NCBI RefSeq assembly: GCF_003254275.1
Contig: NZ_QKZK01000023.1
Coordinates: forward strand, 1 to 55,824
Length of the DNA: 55,824 nt
Reading direction: 5' to 3'
DNA from: Breznakibacter xylanolyticus
Lineage (GTDB): Bacteria > Bacteroidota > Bacteroidia > Bacteroidales > Marinilabiliaceae
A program made the position numbers and the translations under genes. Of this stretch, positions 8,366-16,670 are shown piece after piece. The notes under the pieces were generated by a model. That model saw only the letters and a program-made list of their open reading frames with translations. It was not told where the DNA came from and made no database searches. Within the stretch, counting starts at the first letter, position 1, and the number at the start of each line of letters is the position of its first letter.

Positions 8366-11300
8366 TTAGAAAGTAACGTTCACACCAAAAGTCCAAGACA
8401 AACTCTTAGGATAGGAAGAGTAGTCAACACCGGGGGTTAATCCGGAAGTAGAACTTGAACGAACAGGGGTACTTACTTCGGGGTCATATCCACTATAGTT
8501 AGTCCAACAATAAATGTTGTTAACAGATGCATACATCCGGAAATTTTGGATATAAACTTTGCTCAACAAAGACTTAGGAATGGAATAACCAAGGGTAATG
8601 TTTTGCAAACGCAAGAATGAACCATCTTCGATAGCCCAAGAATGAGGTACCACATTGGCATTACCAAACGACAAAGGCGACCAATATTCTTTAGCGTTAG
8701 CCCCTTCGTTGTATTGTGCCAAATCTTCTAATGACGTTAACACATTTCCACTCTCATCAATATATGAATAACGGTTATCCTGACTCATAAAGCCTAACAA
8801 GTTAGGATTAGTGGTGCGATACTTTTGAGAGCTGGCAATTTTGTTGGCATTGTAAATATCATTGCCATACACCCAGTTGAACATTACAGATGCATCAAAC
8901 CCGTAAAAAGTACCATTTAAGCCAAAACCACCGGTATGCTTAGGAGCAGTACGACCAATGATCTGACGGTCATTGAGATCAATCACACCATTACCATCCA
9001 AATCTTTAAATTTGACAGCACCGGGACGTACTCCAATGCTACCTGATGCAACACTGCTTTTGGGGGCAACAGGTTTACCATCTTCCCCTGTTTTTACAAC
9101 ATACTTTGTGCCATTATAATCAGAAAAATCGGTGGTTTTATAATAACCATCTGTCACAAAACCATAAATCAAACCAATGGGTTGCCCTACAATCACGCGA
9201 TAGTCATCGGCTCCAGTCAAGTCGGTGCTTGCCCAACCGGAATTATATTCCTGCTCAACAATTCCGTCAGCAAGCTCATCCACCTGAGAACGGTTGAAAG
9301 CAATGTTGAAGTTAGCAGACAATGAGAAGTTTTTCTTTTCAATGATGTAAGCATTCAAAGCCAACTCAATCCCTTTGTTGGATGTTTTACCCACATTGAG
9401 TTGCTGATGAGTATAACCGGGTGCAACGACAGGACTGGTAATCAACAGATCTTCAGTTGAATTCCAATATGCATCCAGGTTACCGCTAATACGCTCATCG
9501 AAGAAACCAAAGTCCAAACCGGCATTACGAGTAATGGTCGTTTCCCATTTCAAATTAGGATTGGCCAGAATGGTATTTGTAGGTGCGTAATAAGCATTGG
9601 TTGTTTCACCCACACCATAGGTCTTCGCATTGTATATCTTATAATCGAGCTTATAAAGCGAAGAAGCGATGCGGTTATTACCGGCAGTACCATAGCTGGC
9701 ACGCAACTTAAGGTTAGAGATAAAATCGAATCCAGCCATAAATGACTCCTCTTTAATACGCCAAGCCACAGAAGCAGCCGGGAAATATCCCCATTGGTTA
9801 CCTTCAGCGAACTTGCTGGAACCATCGGCACGGAAAGTCAGTGTCAGCAAATACTTATCCATGAAGGTGTAATTGGCACGACCAAAGAAAGAAGATAAGT
9901 TATCATCAGGTGATACATACGAAGAAGTGGTCATGGCACCGGTAGCACCAGAGTTCAAAGCAATGTTTGCAAAGATTTTTTCAGGCGACATGGTCTCTGA
10001 GAAAAACTTCACTTTCATATAGTTATAATCACTACTTGAAGAAGTGGCTTCCTGACCTACGAGGACGTTCACTTTATGAATGTCAGCAAATGTCTTATCA
10101 TAATTAAGCGTGTTTGCGACGCGGTATCGACCTACGGTAGTCTTGTCCCAGTCAACCAAGGGCAAATTTTGACCTTCATTAGAAGAAACAGAGGTTTGAG
10201 GCCCCCAATAATTTTTGGTATCAATAAATCCATATTCATAACCACCTTCGAGACGATATGTCAAGCCTTTGAGCATCTTCCATGTAACACCCCCTGTAAA
10301 GTTATAAGTATTGGTTTCTTTACGTTTCCAATACTGAGCGGCCTTATCGGAAAGAGACATCGTAGAAGTCAGATATTGCTCATACTCCTCTTCAGTATCG
10401 AACATGGATGGATTAACCTTAACCATGCCCAACAAACCATCTACAGGAGCCTTGCTCACAGCTTCGTAAGTACGCACTTTATAAGAACCACCTGATGATC
10501 CGGAACCATCCACATTGGTATCAGAAATACGTGCAGAAAAATCAAGCTTCAGGTTTTTAGCAATATCATGGTTGATTTTAAAATTCAGGTTCAAGCGGTT
10601 GTACCCATCAGTTTTCATCAAACCTTCATCATTGTTATAAGTCGCACCCAAATTGAATTTGGTTTTTTCGGTACCACCAGACACATTCAAATTATGAGAA
10701 TAAGACATTACCTCATTACCGAACATATCTTCCTGCCAATCTTTACCATCAATGTATTTATACAAATCAAGATCTTCATAAACACCAAAAGCCTTCTCAA
10801 ACTTGATCAAATCACTGGAACCGGCAATGGCATTTAACTCATAATTGAATAAGGCAAACTCATAAGGACTGAGGACATCAACTTTGCGCGCCATTTTTTT
10901 GGTCTGCACATAGCCATTATAATTCACTTCTGTGCGTCCTTCCTTCGCCTTTTTGGTGGTAATAATGATAACCCCGTTAGCTCCCTGAGAACCATAAATT
11001 GCAGTTGAAGAAGCATCTTTCAACACGTCGATGGTTTCAATGTTACTTTGATCAATATCATTGATACTTTTCACAGGAAAGCCATCCACAATATATAAAG
11101 GAGAGTTGTCACCTGTTACCGAACCGCCACCACGAACGCGAATAATCATTTCCGCATCGGGCGAACCGTCGGCAGAAGTAATTTGCACACCGGCCAAACG
11201 TCCGGTCATGGCTTGAGCAGCATTGGCTACGGGCATTTTCTGAAGGACTTCGCCACTTACAGAAGAAACAGATCCCGTCAAGTCTTTTTTCTTAGCCGTC

Positions 11301-11689
11301 CCATACCCAATGGCCACCACCTCATCCAACTGCTTAGTATCAGAAGCCAAGGTCACGTTGATGGCATTGCGACCTTGCACAGCTTGTTTTTGTGGAATAA
11401 AGCCAATGAAAGAGAAAACCAGTGTGGCGTTAGAAGGTGCCGAAATTTGGTAGTTACCGTCGAAATCAGTGATGACCCCGTTGGTTGTCCCTTCGACAAC
11501 GATGTTCACGCCCGGAATGGGTTCATTGGTACCGGTCTCCACGACCTTCCCTTTAATCTGAATGTTTTGCGCCAAAGCAGGGAAAACACTCAGACACATC
11601 ATGCACACAAAGAGCAGCGCAGCTCTGGAGAATGTACGCACAGATGTTCCTCTGTTTGCATTTTGATCTTTGATCATAACCTCATACAT
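8366..11689 (-). CDS. susC: SusC/RagA-type TonB-dependent transporter
   Basis: 1107-residue outer-membrane beta-barrel that imports oligosaccharides using TonB energy. After a signal peptide ending PALAQ comes a carboxypeptidase-like regulatory domain (IKGKVVETGTNEPIPGVNI ... DFDGNYQI, about 45-125). The TonB box region is LDEVVAIGYG. The plug domain has GRLAGVQI and SPLYIVDGFPV ... VLKDASSTAIYGSQGANG, the last being the classical SusC signature. The rest is barrel, ending in a C-terminal phenylalanine (FGVNVTF). The start could also be the ATG at 11677. It is the first gene of the susC-susD-lipoprotein operon. Transcription is probably controlled by the hybrid regulator at 28724-33136, whose binding site I could not identify in the upstream gap. 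Confidence 0.96.
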   Translation of the reverse strand: MYEVMIKDQNANRGTSVRTFSRAALLFVCMMCLSVFPALAQNIQIKGKVVETGTNEPIPGVNIVVEGTTNGVITDFDGNYQISAPSNATLVFSFIGFIPQKQAVQGRNAINVTLASDTKQLDEVVAIGYGTAKKKDLTGSVSSVSGEVLQKMPVANAAQAMTGRLAGVQITSADGSPDAEMIIRVRGGGSVTGDNSPLYIVDGFPVKSINDIDQSNIETIDVLKDASSTAIYGSQGANGVIIITTKKAKEGRTEVNYNGYVQTKKMARKVDVLSPYEFALFNYELNAIAGSSDLIKFEKAFGVYEDLDLYKYIDGKDWQEDMFGNEVMSYSHNLNVSGGTEKTKFNLGATYNNDEGLMKTDGYNRLNLNFKINHDIAKNLKLDFSARISDTNVDGSGSSGGSYKVRTYEAVSKAPVDGLLGMVKVNPSMFDTEEEYEQYLTSTMSLSDKAAQYWKRKETNTYNFTGGVTWKMLKGLTYRLEGGYEYGFIDTKNYWGPQTSVSSNEGQNLPLVDWDKTTVGRYRVANTLNYDKTFADIHKVNVLVGQEATSSSSDYNYMKVKFFSETMSPEKIFANIALNSGATGAMTTSSYVSPDDNLSSFFGRANYTFMDKYLLTLTFRADGSSKFAEGNQWGYFPAASVAWRIKEESFMAGFDFISNLKLRASYGTAGNNRIASSLYKLDYKIYNAKTYGVGETTNAYYAPTNTILANPNLKWETTITRNAGLDFGFFDERISGNLDAYWNSTEDLLITSPVVAPGYTHQQLNVGKTSNKGIELALNAYIIEKKNFSLSANFNIAFNRSQVDELADGIVEQEYNSGWASTDLTGADDYRVIVGQPIGLIYGFVTDGYYKTTDFSDYNGTKYVVKTGEDGKPVAPKSSVASGSIGVRPGAVKFKDLDGNGVIDLNDRQIIGRTAPKHTGGFGLNGTFYGFDASVMFNWVYGNDIYNANKIASSQKYRTTNPNLLGFMSQDNRYSYIDESGNVLTSLEDLAQYNEGANAKEYWSPLSFGNANVVPHSWAIEDGSFLRLQNITLGYSIPKSLLSKVYIQNFRMYASVNNIYCWTNYSGYDPEVSTPVRSSSTSGLTPGVDYSSYPKSLSWTFGVNVTF

Positions 11690-12759
11690 AAATTATTGTT
11701 TGGAAATAAATTTTAAAATGATTCACCCTTTTCAATATGAATTGTCAACAAAGGGAAAATGGCCTTAGATGACGATGGTAAAACTAAAAATTTGTTAACG
11801 CGCCGATGTGTAAATATTGATTGCATGACCGCAAATATTGACGCACAGGAAAAAACAATTTGTCCACCATTTTTTTCACCGACTGAATACCAGACCAATA
11901 GAAAACATCAAAAATTACACACGCACACGAGAAGCAATGCAGAAGCTTAACAAGCGTTAAAAAGAGAATCAATAAAAGCGGGTAATGTGGCTGTTCTTTC
12001 TAATTGAAGTGATTGAATGAAGCGCAGAGGAAAAAAAGGTTTAGAGAGGCACGGAGTTTTTTGAGGTTGTGATACGCGTTTGAGATGCGATGATACCTGG
12101 TTAGAAAAAGAAAAGACTAGGAGTGAGAGATTGTTCACACGACTGAACAAAATTGACCAAGACTAAAGCAGAACACCAAAATACAACACAAAGCCTCCCT
12201 ATGATTTCACCCCTATTTCTTCGCCCCTGCTTCGGGACCGCTTCGAGGCTTCTTCGGGTCTTCTTCGACACCGCTTCGACACCGCTTCGACTCATAGTCG
12301 AAGAAACCCCGAATAAGGCACGAAGATGGTATGAAGAAAGCCCCATCGGGGCCAAGTATCGGTAGCATTTTGAGGAATCGATTTTCTTTTGCCCTAATTG
12401 GGGCAAAAGAATCAACCAACCAATTGTTTTCTACCTTTCTTTTTCCCTACGGGGAAACTTTAATACCCATCAAAAATCCCTTGGTCATATCAACGCCAAT
12501 ATCTCGTTTGTCTTTCCTTGAGATAATTTGTGAGCCACACTTAATGCTGCAAATAATAAACCCCGACCCTTAATTGACATTTCTAATAAATGGGATAATA
12601 CGGGATATTATTTAACTCAGTGTTACTTTGTGTTTGCTCAGTGCAACTTAGTGTTATACTAAATCTTTCACGGAGTAAACGAACCCATAATTCAAATTCA
12701 TAGGTTTTTTAAACACATGGAAAAAATATCTATCTTCAACAACCTGAAAAAACAACATC
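11690..12759. other. 1.07-kb non-coding region between susC and the M48 peptidase gene
   Basis: It should contain the divergent promoters of the susC operon (-) and the M48-AIM24 operon (+). No open frame with family signatures is seen. At 12000-12100 is a degenerate repeat related to 2436-2545 (GCACGGAGTTTTTTGAGG ... GCGTTTGAGATGCGATGATA). From 12230 to 12460 there is a chain of short hairpins, listed separately. The 12560-12700 part has TAGTGTTACTTTGTGTTTGC-like direct repeats (ACTCAGTGTTACTTTGTG / GCTCAGTGCAACTTAGTG). Confidence 0.6.
12263..12459. repeat. Cluster of short hairpins (REP-like element)
   Basis: Successive palindromes are CTTCGAC-TCATA-GTCGAAG (about 12285-12303), preceded by two copies of TTCGACACCGC; GCCCC-ATC-GGGGC (12340-12352); CTTTTGCCC-TAATT-GGGGCAAAAG (about 12387-12410); and TTTCCC-TACG-GGGAAA (12442-12457). 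The arrangement with TATCGGTAGC between hairpins resembles dispersed CCATCGGGGC-type elements I recall from many Bacteroidota genomes. Confidence 0.55.
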
Positions 12760-13875
12760 ATGGAACCCGTTAAATATCATGCCATCGCTCTGGACGACAA
12801 CTATGTGGGAGGCCGTCGTTCGGGAGAACTAACGCTTGAAACCGGCAGCGTTGTGTTTCGCCACAGCGAAGGCGTCATCACCTGGCCGCTGAACGAGGTC
12901 GAATTTTCCCGTGGCGGTGCCGGCAACGCGCTGGTTTATATCAAACACCGAACCATCGCCACGCCAACGCTTTACACGAGCGACAAAAAAATCATCAAAG
13001 ATACCGCCTTACAAGGCAACTACGCCACTCGCGACAACATCAGGGTACTCCGGGCAGGGCATCAAAGGAGTCGGCTCATCACTCTGGCAGTAGTGCTGCT
13101 GTTACTGAGCCCCCTTGCACTTATTTTTACGTTTCGGAGCAGCATTGTGAGCAGTATTGCCGACCACATACCCGTGTCGTATGAACAAAAGGTGGGCGAC
13201 AACCTCTTTACCTTAGTGTCGTCGGGCTACAAAATCATTGAAGACACCACACTGAATCAACACTTCAACAACATGGTGGCGCCCCTGGTGAAGCAGGTGA
13301 GCGACACAACCCACCATTTCGACTTTTACATGATCAGCGACACCACCGTGAACGCTTTTGCGCTGCCGGGCGGCAAGGTGGTGGTCAACAGCGGTCTGAT
13401 CCTCAAAAGCGACCAATGGAGCGAGATACAGGGGGTGCTGGCGCACGAAATTGCCCACGTAACGCTTCGCCACCACGTGCGCGGCGTCATTAATCAACAA
13501 GGACTCTTTTTTCTCATCTCGGCACTGGTAGGCGGCTATTCCGACATGGTGGCCACGTTGGCCGGGTACGGCAGCCACCTGGAGTCGCTCATGTACAGCC
13601 GCAAGTTTGAGTTTGAGGCCGACAACCGGGCGGTCGATTACCTGCAACAGGCCGGCGTGGATGCCAACGGGATGATTTCGTTCTTCGAAAAGCTGCAAAA
13701 AGCCCACCCGGAGGACATCACCAGCGGCTTCACCAAAATTATGAGCACCCACCCTCCCACGGGTGAACGCATCGACAACCTGAAATCACGCATTCAAGCA
13801 TACACGCCGGCATCGCAACCCGAGCCGGCGATAGACATCAAAAGTTTTCAACAATTATTACAGAAACAACTTTAA
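12760..13875 (+). CDS. M48-family membrane-anchored zinc metallopeptidase
   Basis: 371 residues. The N-terminal domain of about 100 residues (ALDDNYVGGRRSGELTLE ... FSRGGAG) is a small beta-rich module seen before M48 domains. A membrane segment follows (about residues 108-127, LITLAVVLLLLSPLALIF). The peptidase domain has the zinc motif HEIAHVTLRHH near residues 228-238 and the third ligand glutamate in FEFEADNRAVDYL near residue 285. It ends with STHPPTGERIDNL, typical of M48 (BepA/Oma1-like) peptidases. Its likely role is quality control or processing of membrane or envelope proteins. It opens an operon with three AIM24-family genes: the next ATG is only 12 bases after its stop. AIM24 and Oma1 both act in mitochondrial inner-membrane biology, which makes the link notable. 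Confidence 0.9.
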   Translation: MEPVKYHAIALDDNYVGGRRSGELTLETGSVVFRHSEGVITWPLNEVEFSRGGAGNALVYIKHRTIATPTLYTSDKKIIKDTALQGNYATRDNIRVLRAGHQRSRLITLAVVLLLLSPLALIFTFRSSIVSSIADHIPVSYEQKVGDNLFTLVSSGYKIIEDTTLNQHFNNMVAPLVKQVSDTTHHFDFYMISDTTVNAFALPGGKVVVNSGLILKSDQWSEIQGVLAHEIAHVTLRHHVRGVINQQGLFFLISALVGGYSDMVATLAGYGSHLESLMYSRKFEFEADNRAVDYLQQAGVDANGMISFFEKLQKAHPEDITSGFTKIMSTHPPTGERIDNLKSRIQAYTPASQPEPAIDIKSFQQLLQKQL

Positions 13876-13887
13876 CCAACAACAATT

Positions 13888-14550
13888 ATGAACTTGACAT
13901 TTGAAGGACAACCTTCGTTTACGTTTGTGCATGTTGACCTGGAGCCGGGCGAATCGTTCACGGCCGAATCGGATGCCATGGCCAGCATGGATGCCGATGT
14001 GGATATGTCGGCCAAATTTAACGGTGGCCTCTTTTCGGGTCTCACCAAGAAGTACCTGGGCGGTGAGAGCCTGTTTGTGAACGTGTTCACCAACCGCACC
14101 TCGGCCAAGAAACGGGTTACCATCACCCAGCCGGTTCCCGGGGGCATGATGGAAAAGGAACTCAACGGCGAGAGCTTTTGTCTGCAACCCGGAGCCTACG
14201 TATGCTCGACCCCCGGCATTAAGCTGGGCGTGAAATGGGCCGGTTTTGCTTCATTCATCGCCCGTGAGGGATTGTTTAAACTGGTGGTATCGGGTCACGG
14301 CAAGGTGATCTTCGGCAGCTTTGGAGCATTGGTCGAAAAACAAGTGGAGGGCGAATACATCGTCGACTCTAGTCACCTGGTGGGCTACGACCCGCAGATG
14401 AAACTAAGCATTCAGATGGCGGGCAACCTCATTTCGAGCATGACCAGCGGCGAAGGCTTTGTGACCCGCCTGCGCGGCAACGGGAAAGTCATCATGCAGT
14501 CGCGCAGCCTCTCGGGAATGACGCACTGGATTAATCCGCATCTGTTTTAA
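13888..14550 (+). CDS. AIM24/TIGR00266-family protein, paralogue 1
   Basis: 220 residues with no signal peptide. The protein is built of repeating short beta strands and glycine turns. Family hallmarks include LEPGESFTAESDAMASMD near the N-terminus, GGLFSGLTKKYLGGESLFVNVF (about residues 45-70), LQPGAYVCSTPGIKLGVKW and GEYIVDSSHLVGYDP. The fold is a trimeric beta-prism known from structures of the family; the molecular role in bacteria is unknown. It begins 12 bases after the M48 gene. Compared with paralogues 2 and 3 it has GSFGALVEKQVEGEYIVDSSH where they have the DTGH motif, so it is the more diverged copy. Confidence 0.9.
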   Translation: MNLTFEGQPSFTFVHVDLEPGESFTAESDAMASMDADVDMSAKFNGGLFSGLTKKYLGGESLFVNVFTNRTSAKKRVTITQPVPGGMMEKELNGESFCLQPGAYVCSTPGIKLGVKWAGFASFIAREGLFKLVVSGHGKVIFGSFGALVEKQVEGEYIVDSSHLVGYDPQMKLSIQMAGNLISSMTSGEGFVTRLRGNGKVIMQSRSLSGMTHWINPHLF

Positions 14551-14564
14551 TGAAGTAGAAAGAA

Positions 14565-14610
14565 GCAAGATGTAAGTATCAAGACACAAGTATCAAGATG
14601 TAAGACTTTA
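14565..14610. repeat. Dispersed repeat family C inside the AIM24 operon
   Basis: GATGTAAGTATCAAGACAC is directly followed by AAGTATCAAGATGTAAG. Related copies on either strand lie at 26318-26356, 26508-26537 and 52889-52922. Further on, CTTGCACTCTTGCACTCTTGCACTTCTT is a short local tandem repeat (about 14632-14658). This is the only large gap (138 bases) within the four-gene operon. Confidence 0.65.
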
Positions 14611-14688
14611 GGCATCAAAACCACTGCACTTCTTGCACTCTTGCACTCTTGCACTTCTTCACACACTTAACCATCAAATAAAAAATCA

Positions 14689-15369
14689 ATGAACATCGAT
14701 ATCATTTTACGCCCGGGCAGCACCATGGCCAAAGTCAGCCTGACGCCCGGCGAACATTTAACGGCCGAGGGGGGCAGCATGGTGGCCATGAGCCCGGGAG
14801 TGAATGTCACCACCACGACCTACAAACGCGAACAAGGCAACATTTTTGGCGCCATCAAACGGGTATTTTCGGGCGAAAGCTTTTTTATGAACCACTACAC
14901 GGCACCCTCGCAGGGCGGCGAAGTGTGGGTGGCACCAACGCTCATGGGCGACATGTTTGTGCAGGAGCTGCAGGGACAAAAAATCATTGTGCAGTCGGGC
15001 TCGTACGTGGCCAGCTCCGAAGGGGTGAATGTGGACTTCAACTGGCAGGGCTTTAAATCGCTGCTGTCGGGCGAAAGCATGTTTTGGCTCTCGGTGAGCG
15101 GACAGGGCAAGGTGCTTATCAACTCGTACGGGGTCATTTATCCGGTGAAGGTGGATGGCGAGTACATCGTTGACACCGGCCACATTGTGGCATTTGACGA
15201 AACGCTCAACTTCAGCATCACCAAAGCCGGCAAAAGCTGGATGTCGTCGTTCCTGGGCGGCGAAGGGTTGGTGTGCAAATTTAAGGGCAAAGGAACCGTA
15301 TGGTGCCAGAGCCACAACCCCAAATCATTCGGCTACTCCATTGGCCCCAAACTCAAACCCCGAAAATAA
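14689..15369 (+). CDS. AIM24/TIGR00266-family protein, paralogue 2
   Basis: 226 residues. Hallmarks: LTPGEHLTAEGGSMVAMSPG, then FGAIKRVFSGESFFMNHYTA, VQSGSYVASSEGVNVDFNW, KVDGEYIVDTGHIVAFD and FLGGEGLVCKFKGKGTVWCQS. It is the closest of the three to classical TIGR00266 proteins. The protein is probably soluble or membrane-associated in the cytoplasm, since no signal peptide or membrane span is seen. A 138-base gap with repeat sequence precedes it, but the same strand and the 6-base spacing to the next gene keep it in the M48-AIM24 cluster. Confidence 0.92.
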   Translation: MNIDIILRPGSTMAKVSLTPGEHLTAEGGSMVAMSPGVNVTTTTYKREQGNIFGAIKRVFSGESFFMNHYTAPSQGGEVWVAPTLMGDMFVQELQGQKIIVQSGSYVASSEGVNVDFNWQGFKSLLSGESMFWLSVSGQGKVLINSYGVIYPVKVDGEYIVDTGHIVAFDETLNFSITKAGKSWMSSFLGGEGLVCKFKGKGTVWCQSHNPKSFGYSIGPKLKPRK

Positions 15370-15375
15370 GCATCC

Positions 15376-16047
15376 ATGAACGAGAAATTTGAATATCAAC
15401 TGGAAGGTCAGCCCGATTTTAGCCTGCTGACCGTCAACATACCTGCCGGTCGCACCCTCAAGGTGGAAGCCTCGGCCATGGCATCGATGGACACCAACAT
15501 TAAAATGAAGACCCGATTCAAGGGAGGTTTTTCGCGCCTGTTCACGGGCGAATCGCTCTTCATCAACGAGTTCACGGCGCAGAATGCGGCCGGCGAAATC
15601 AAAATCGCCCCCGGTGCCCCCGGCGACATGATACACCATTACCTGAACAACGAAACCATCTACATTCAAAGTTCGGGTTACGTGGCCTCATCGCCCGAAA
15701 TCGACCTCAACATGAAATGGCAGGGACTCAAAGGCTTCTTCAATGGCGAGGGTCTGTTTCTGGTGAAATGTACCGGCACTGGCGACCTGTGGCTCAACAG
15801 CTTTGGCGGCATCGTGGAGATTGACGTGAAAGACGGTTACACGGTAGATACCGGTCACATCGTGGCCTTTACCGAAGGCCTGAGCTACCGCGTGACCAGC
15901 GTGGGTGGCTACAAGTCACTCTTCTTCTCGGGCGAAGGACTTGTGTGCCAGTTTTCGGGACAAGGCAAGGTGTGGATTCAGTCGCGCAAAATCAACCCCT
16001 TTGCGGGATGGCTGCACCCGTTTAGACCTAAGGCGTCGAACAATTAA
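15376..16047 (+). CDS. AIM24/TIGR00266-family protein, paralogue 3
   Basis: 223 residues beginning FEYQLEGQPDFSLLTVNI, similar to the FEGQPSF start of paralogue 1, while the C-terminal part (DGYTVDTGHIVAFTEGL, FFSGEGLVCQFSGQGKVWIQ) is close to paralogue 2. The gene starts 6 bases after paralogue 2. Three non-identical copies in a row suggest distinct subunits, perhaps of a hetero-oligomer, since the family forms trimers; this is inference. No terminator follows directly. A candidate lies at 16255-16295. Confidence 0.92.
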   Translation: MNEKFEYQLEGQPDFSLLTVNIPAGRTLKVEASAMASMDTNIKMKTRFKGGFSRLFTGESLFINEFTAQNAAGEIKIAPGAPGDMIHHYLNNETIYIQSSGYVASSPEIDLNMKWQGLKGFFNGEGLFLVKCTGTGDLWLNSFGGIVEIDVKDGYTVDTGHIVAFTEGLSYRVTSVGGYKSLFFSGEGLVCQFSGQGKVWIQSRKINPFAGWLHPFRPKASNN

Positions 16048-16064
16048 AAATTACTCTTACATGA

Positions 16065-16190
16065 TTTAACCGCAAAGGGCGCGAAGTGAGGAACGCTAAT
16101 CGACAAAGTCGCTTTGCCTTAGCAAAGAAAGTGCACGGAGTATTTCTTAGCGATCTTGGCGTCACCTTGGCGTCTTTGCGGTAAAGAACT
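16065..16190. repeat. Dispersed repeat family B
   Basis: TTAACCGCAAAGGGCGCGAAG...TGAGGAACG opens the element and GGCGTCTTTGCGGTAAAG closes it, so the ends form a long imperfect hairpin. The opening sequence is repeated at about 18270. The core CGACAAAGTCGCTTTGCCTTAGCAAAGAA is shared with 3811-3834. Confidence 0.7.
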
Positions 16191-16254
16191 ATAGGTTCTA
16201 CCGCTGAGGGCGCTCTTAGGTTTAAAGTTTCATAGAAGATCATCAAAAGACAGA

Positions 16255-16295
16255 AAACGGGATGTCCCAAATGGGGTGTCCCGTTTTTTTTTGAT
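16255..16295 (+). terminator. Terminator after the AIM24 operon
   Basis: AACGGGATGTCCC and GGGGTGTCCCGTT form a 13-pair stem with G-U pairs, followed by a run of nine T. A T tract exists only on the plus-strand side. Confidence 0.75.
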
Positions 16296-16521
16296 GAAAG
16301 TGATTGATGAAGCGTTGGGATCGGGACGAAGTGACCCACCATCGCACAACGCCCTCACCTGCCAACCGTCCCAAAGTGACATCCCATTCAAACAACAGAC
16401 ATCGTGAGATAAAAACAGCATCAAATCGAACAATAATCCACCCATTCCCGTCAGATTTTTCACATCCAAAAGCACAAAAAGCAGTAATCTTGACATAGCA
16501 TAATTGAAGCAATAACAATAC

Positions 16522-16577
16522 GGAGGAGTGGAAGAGTGGAGAAGTGGAGAAGTGGAGAAGTGGAAGAGTGGAAGAGT
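16522..16577. repeat. 8-bp minisatellite, short array
   Basis: Seven tandem units of GTGGARRA (GTGGAGAA or GTGGAAGA). It lies about 100 bases upstream of the GH28 start. The same unit forms the larger array at 19468-19605. Confidence 0.9.
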
Positions 16578-16670
16578 ACCAACATTCAATTATCACATCT
16601 CACAGTTCGTAAAACATCGTCATTGATGGGAAATACGCTTGAAATACAATCAACAACAAATTATAACGGA

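Larger units (their letters stand above)
16048..16670. other. Non-coding gap with dispersed repeat, terminator and minisatellite
   Basis: It contains a family B repeat (about 16065-16190), a terminator (16255-16295), an unassigned stretch, and an 8-bp minisatellite (16522-16577) just before the GH28 gene. A TTGACATAGCATAAT-like segment near 16490 might serve a promoter, but it does not fit the TAnnTTTG type. Confidence 0.6.

Noticed and set aside
12101-12415. Several 60-100 codon frames in the susC-M48 gap
   Set aside because: They run through hairpins and repeats on both strands and show no domain.
16536-16670. N-terminal extension of the GH28 frame
   Set aside because: It reads through the 8-bp minisatellite; the downstream ATG at 16671 begins a clean signal peptide.
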